From: Lachnospiraceae bacterium | Lineage (GTDB): Bacteria > Bacillota > Clostridia > Lachnospirales > Lachnospiraceae | NCBI GenBank assembly: GCA_017513005.1 | Contig: JAFWDM010000125.1 | Location: 1-47,761 of the forward strand | Direction of reading: 5' to 3' | Length of the DNA: 47,761 bases | Shown here: positions 47,475 to 47,761 of the stretch, in pieces | Numbering within the stretch: position 1 is the first letter of the stretch | Layout of the letters: every line of letters begins with the position of its first letter | Position numbers and translations under genes: made by a program | The notes under the pieces: model-generated | Told to the model about the DNA's origin: nothing | Database searches by the model: none | The model's input: the letters and a program-made list of their open reading frames with translations, nothing else

Positions 47475-47761
47475 TTATGCTTCGTTGTACAGAGCACCGA
47501 GTTTGCTCAGGTACTCGAACTTCGCCTTTGCATTGGCCTCGTTCTCCGCATACATCTTCTCTGCGTTCGCCGGATTGGCTTTCTTCAGGGACATGTAACG
47601 GACCTCGCCCTTCAGGAACCCCTGATAGTCGCCTGTAGGAGCCTTGGAGTCAAGGCTGAACTTCTTGGCACCGCCTGCAGGGTTGAAGCGGAACAGGTTC
47701 CAGTAGCCGGTGGTCACGGCGAGTTTCTCCTCGTCCTGAACCTTGGCCATGCCCTTCTTGA
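47475..47761 (-). CDS. nifJ: Pyruvate:ferredoxin (flavodoxin) oxidoreductase, C-terminal end (5' part outside window)
   Basis: Only the last 95 codons lie inside. They match the C terminus of the single-chain pyruvate:ferredoxin oxidoreductase, which turns pyruvate and CoA into acetyl-CoA, CO2 and reduced ferredoxin: AVTTGYWNLFRFNPAGGAKKFSLDSKAP (compare GYW-L-RYNP...PF-LDSK), GEVRYMSLKKANPANAEKMY, then a closing helix (AKAKFEYLSKLGALYNEA). The stop is at 47475-47477. The catalytic TPP and FeS domains are beyond the window edge. The neighbouring ferredoxin is its natural acceptor. Confidence 0.93.
   Translation of the reverse strand, partial: KKGMAKVQDEEKLAVTTGYWNLFRFNPAGGAKKFSLDSKAPTGDYQGFLKGEVRYMSLKKANPANAEKMYAENEANAKAKFEYLSKLGALYNEA

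Noticed and set aside
1-47761. CRISPR array or phage/IS element
   Set aside because: All tandem repeats are short, direct and without variable spacers; no cas, transposase, integrase or phage gene is present.

Overview
The window looks like a chromosomal segment of a GC-rich anaerobic Firmicute of class Clostridia, most likely Lachnospiraceae (inference). The signs are a split two-subunit transketolase, a desulfoferrodoxin, a pyruvate:ferredoxin oxidoreductase next to a 2[4Fe-4S] ferredoxin, a VaFE/SpaA surface adhesin with a TGD-type sorting tail, a clostripain-family peptidase, the Firmicute gene order gdpP-rplI-dnaB, strong AGGAGG-like ribosome sites and sigma-A promoters. No phage, IS element, CRISPR array or rRNA is visible.

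Layout. Bases 1-2895 (+): the 3' end of thrS, a perfect-palindrome terminator and the split transketolase. Bases 3186-9086 (-): purC, then an aromatic amino acid operon read from 9050 downward: Tyr-rich leader peptide, attenuator, aroF (DAHP synthase), tyrA, aroB, aroC. Bases 9182-14820 (+): a ribosomal-protection-type GTPase fused to a Rae1/YacP-like NYN nuclease, a superoxide reductase and an RNA uracil-5 methyltransferase. Base 14821-15864 (-): a secreted NlpC/P60 wall hydrolase. Bases 16234-27548 (+): a PsiE-like membrane protein, a giant surface adhesin split by a frameshift, a small orphan ORF, a lipoprotein, and a coupled pair of a clostripain-type and a papain-fold (C39-like) protein. 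Bases 27780-28385: tRNA-Thr(GGU) (-) and a small HD hydrolase (+). Bases 28991-35002 (+): a five-gene oligopeptide-type ABC importer, followed by a convergent AraC-family regulator. Bases 36608-42390 (+): a zinc-ribbon/LRR membrane protein and a heterodimeric ABC exporter. Bases 42475-46878 (+): a small orphan protein, then gdpP, rplI, dnaB. Bases 47023-47761 (-): ferredoxin and the 3' end of nifJ.

How the genes work together. The aroF-tyrA-aroB-aroC operon supplies erythrose-4-phosphate-dependent flux to chorismate and tyrosine, and the transketolase nearby makes erythrose-4-phosphate. The leader peptide (19 residues, five Tyr and two Phe, followed by an intrinsic terminator) implies classical attenuation by aromatic-aminoacyl-tRNA supply. 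Core cell functions (thrS, gdpP, rplI, dnaB, nifJ) bracket an accessory, surface-oriented middle section.

Two genome-scale habits stand out. Nearly every intergenic region carries its own short tandem repeat (11-45 bp units, different sequence at each site), sometimes including the stop codon of the preceding gene. Several housekeeping enzymes also carry Gly/Ala/Pro/Asp-rich inserts. A GTTAC...CCCTTCGAGGG...GTAAC palindromic element occurs three times between genes. All function calls are from sequence reading alone; no search was run.
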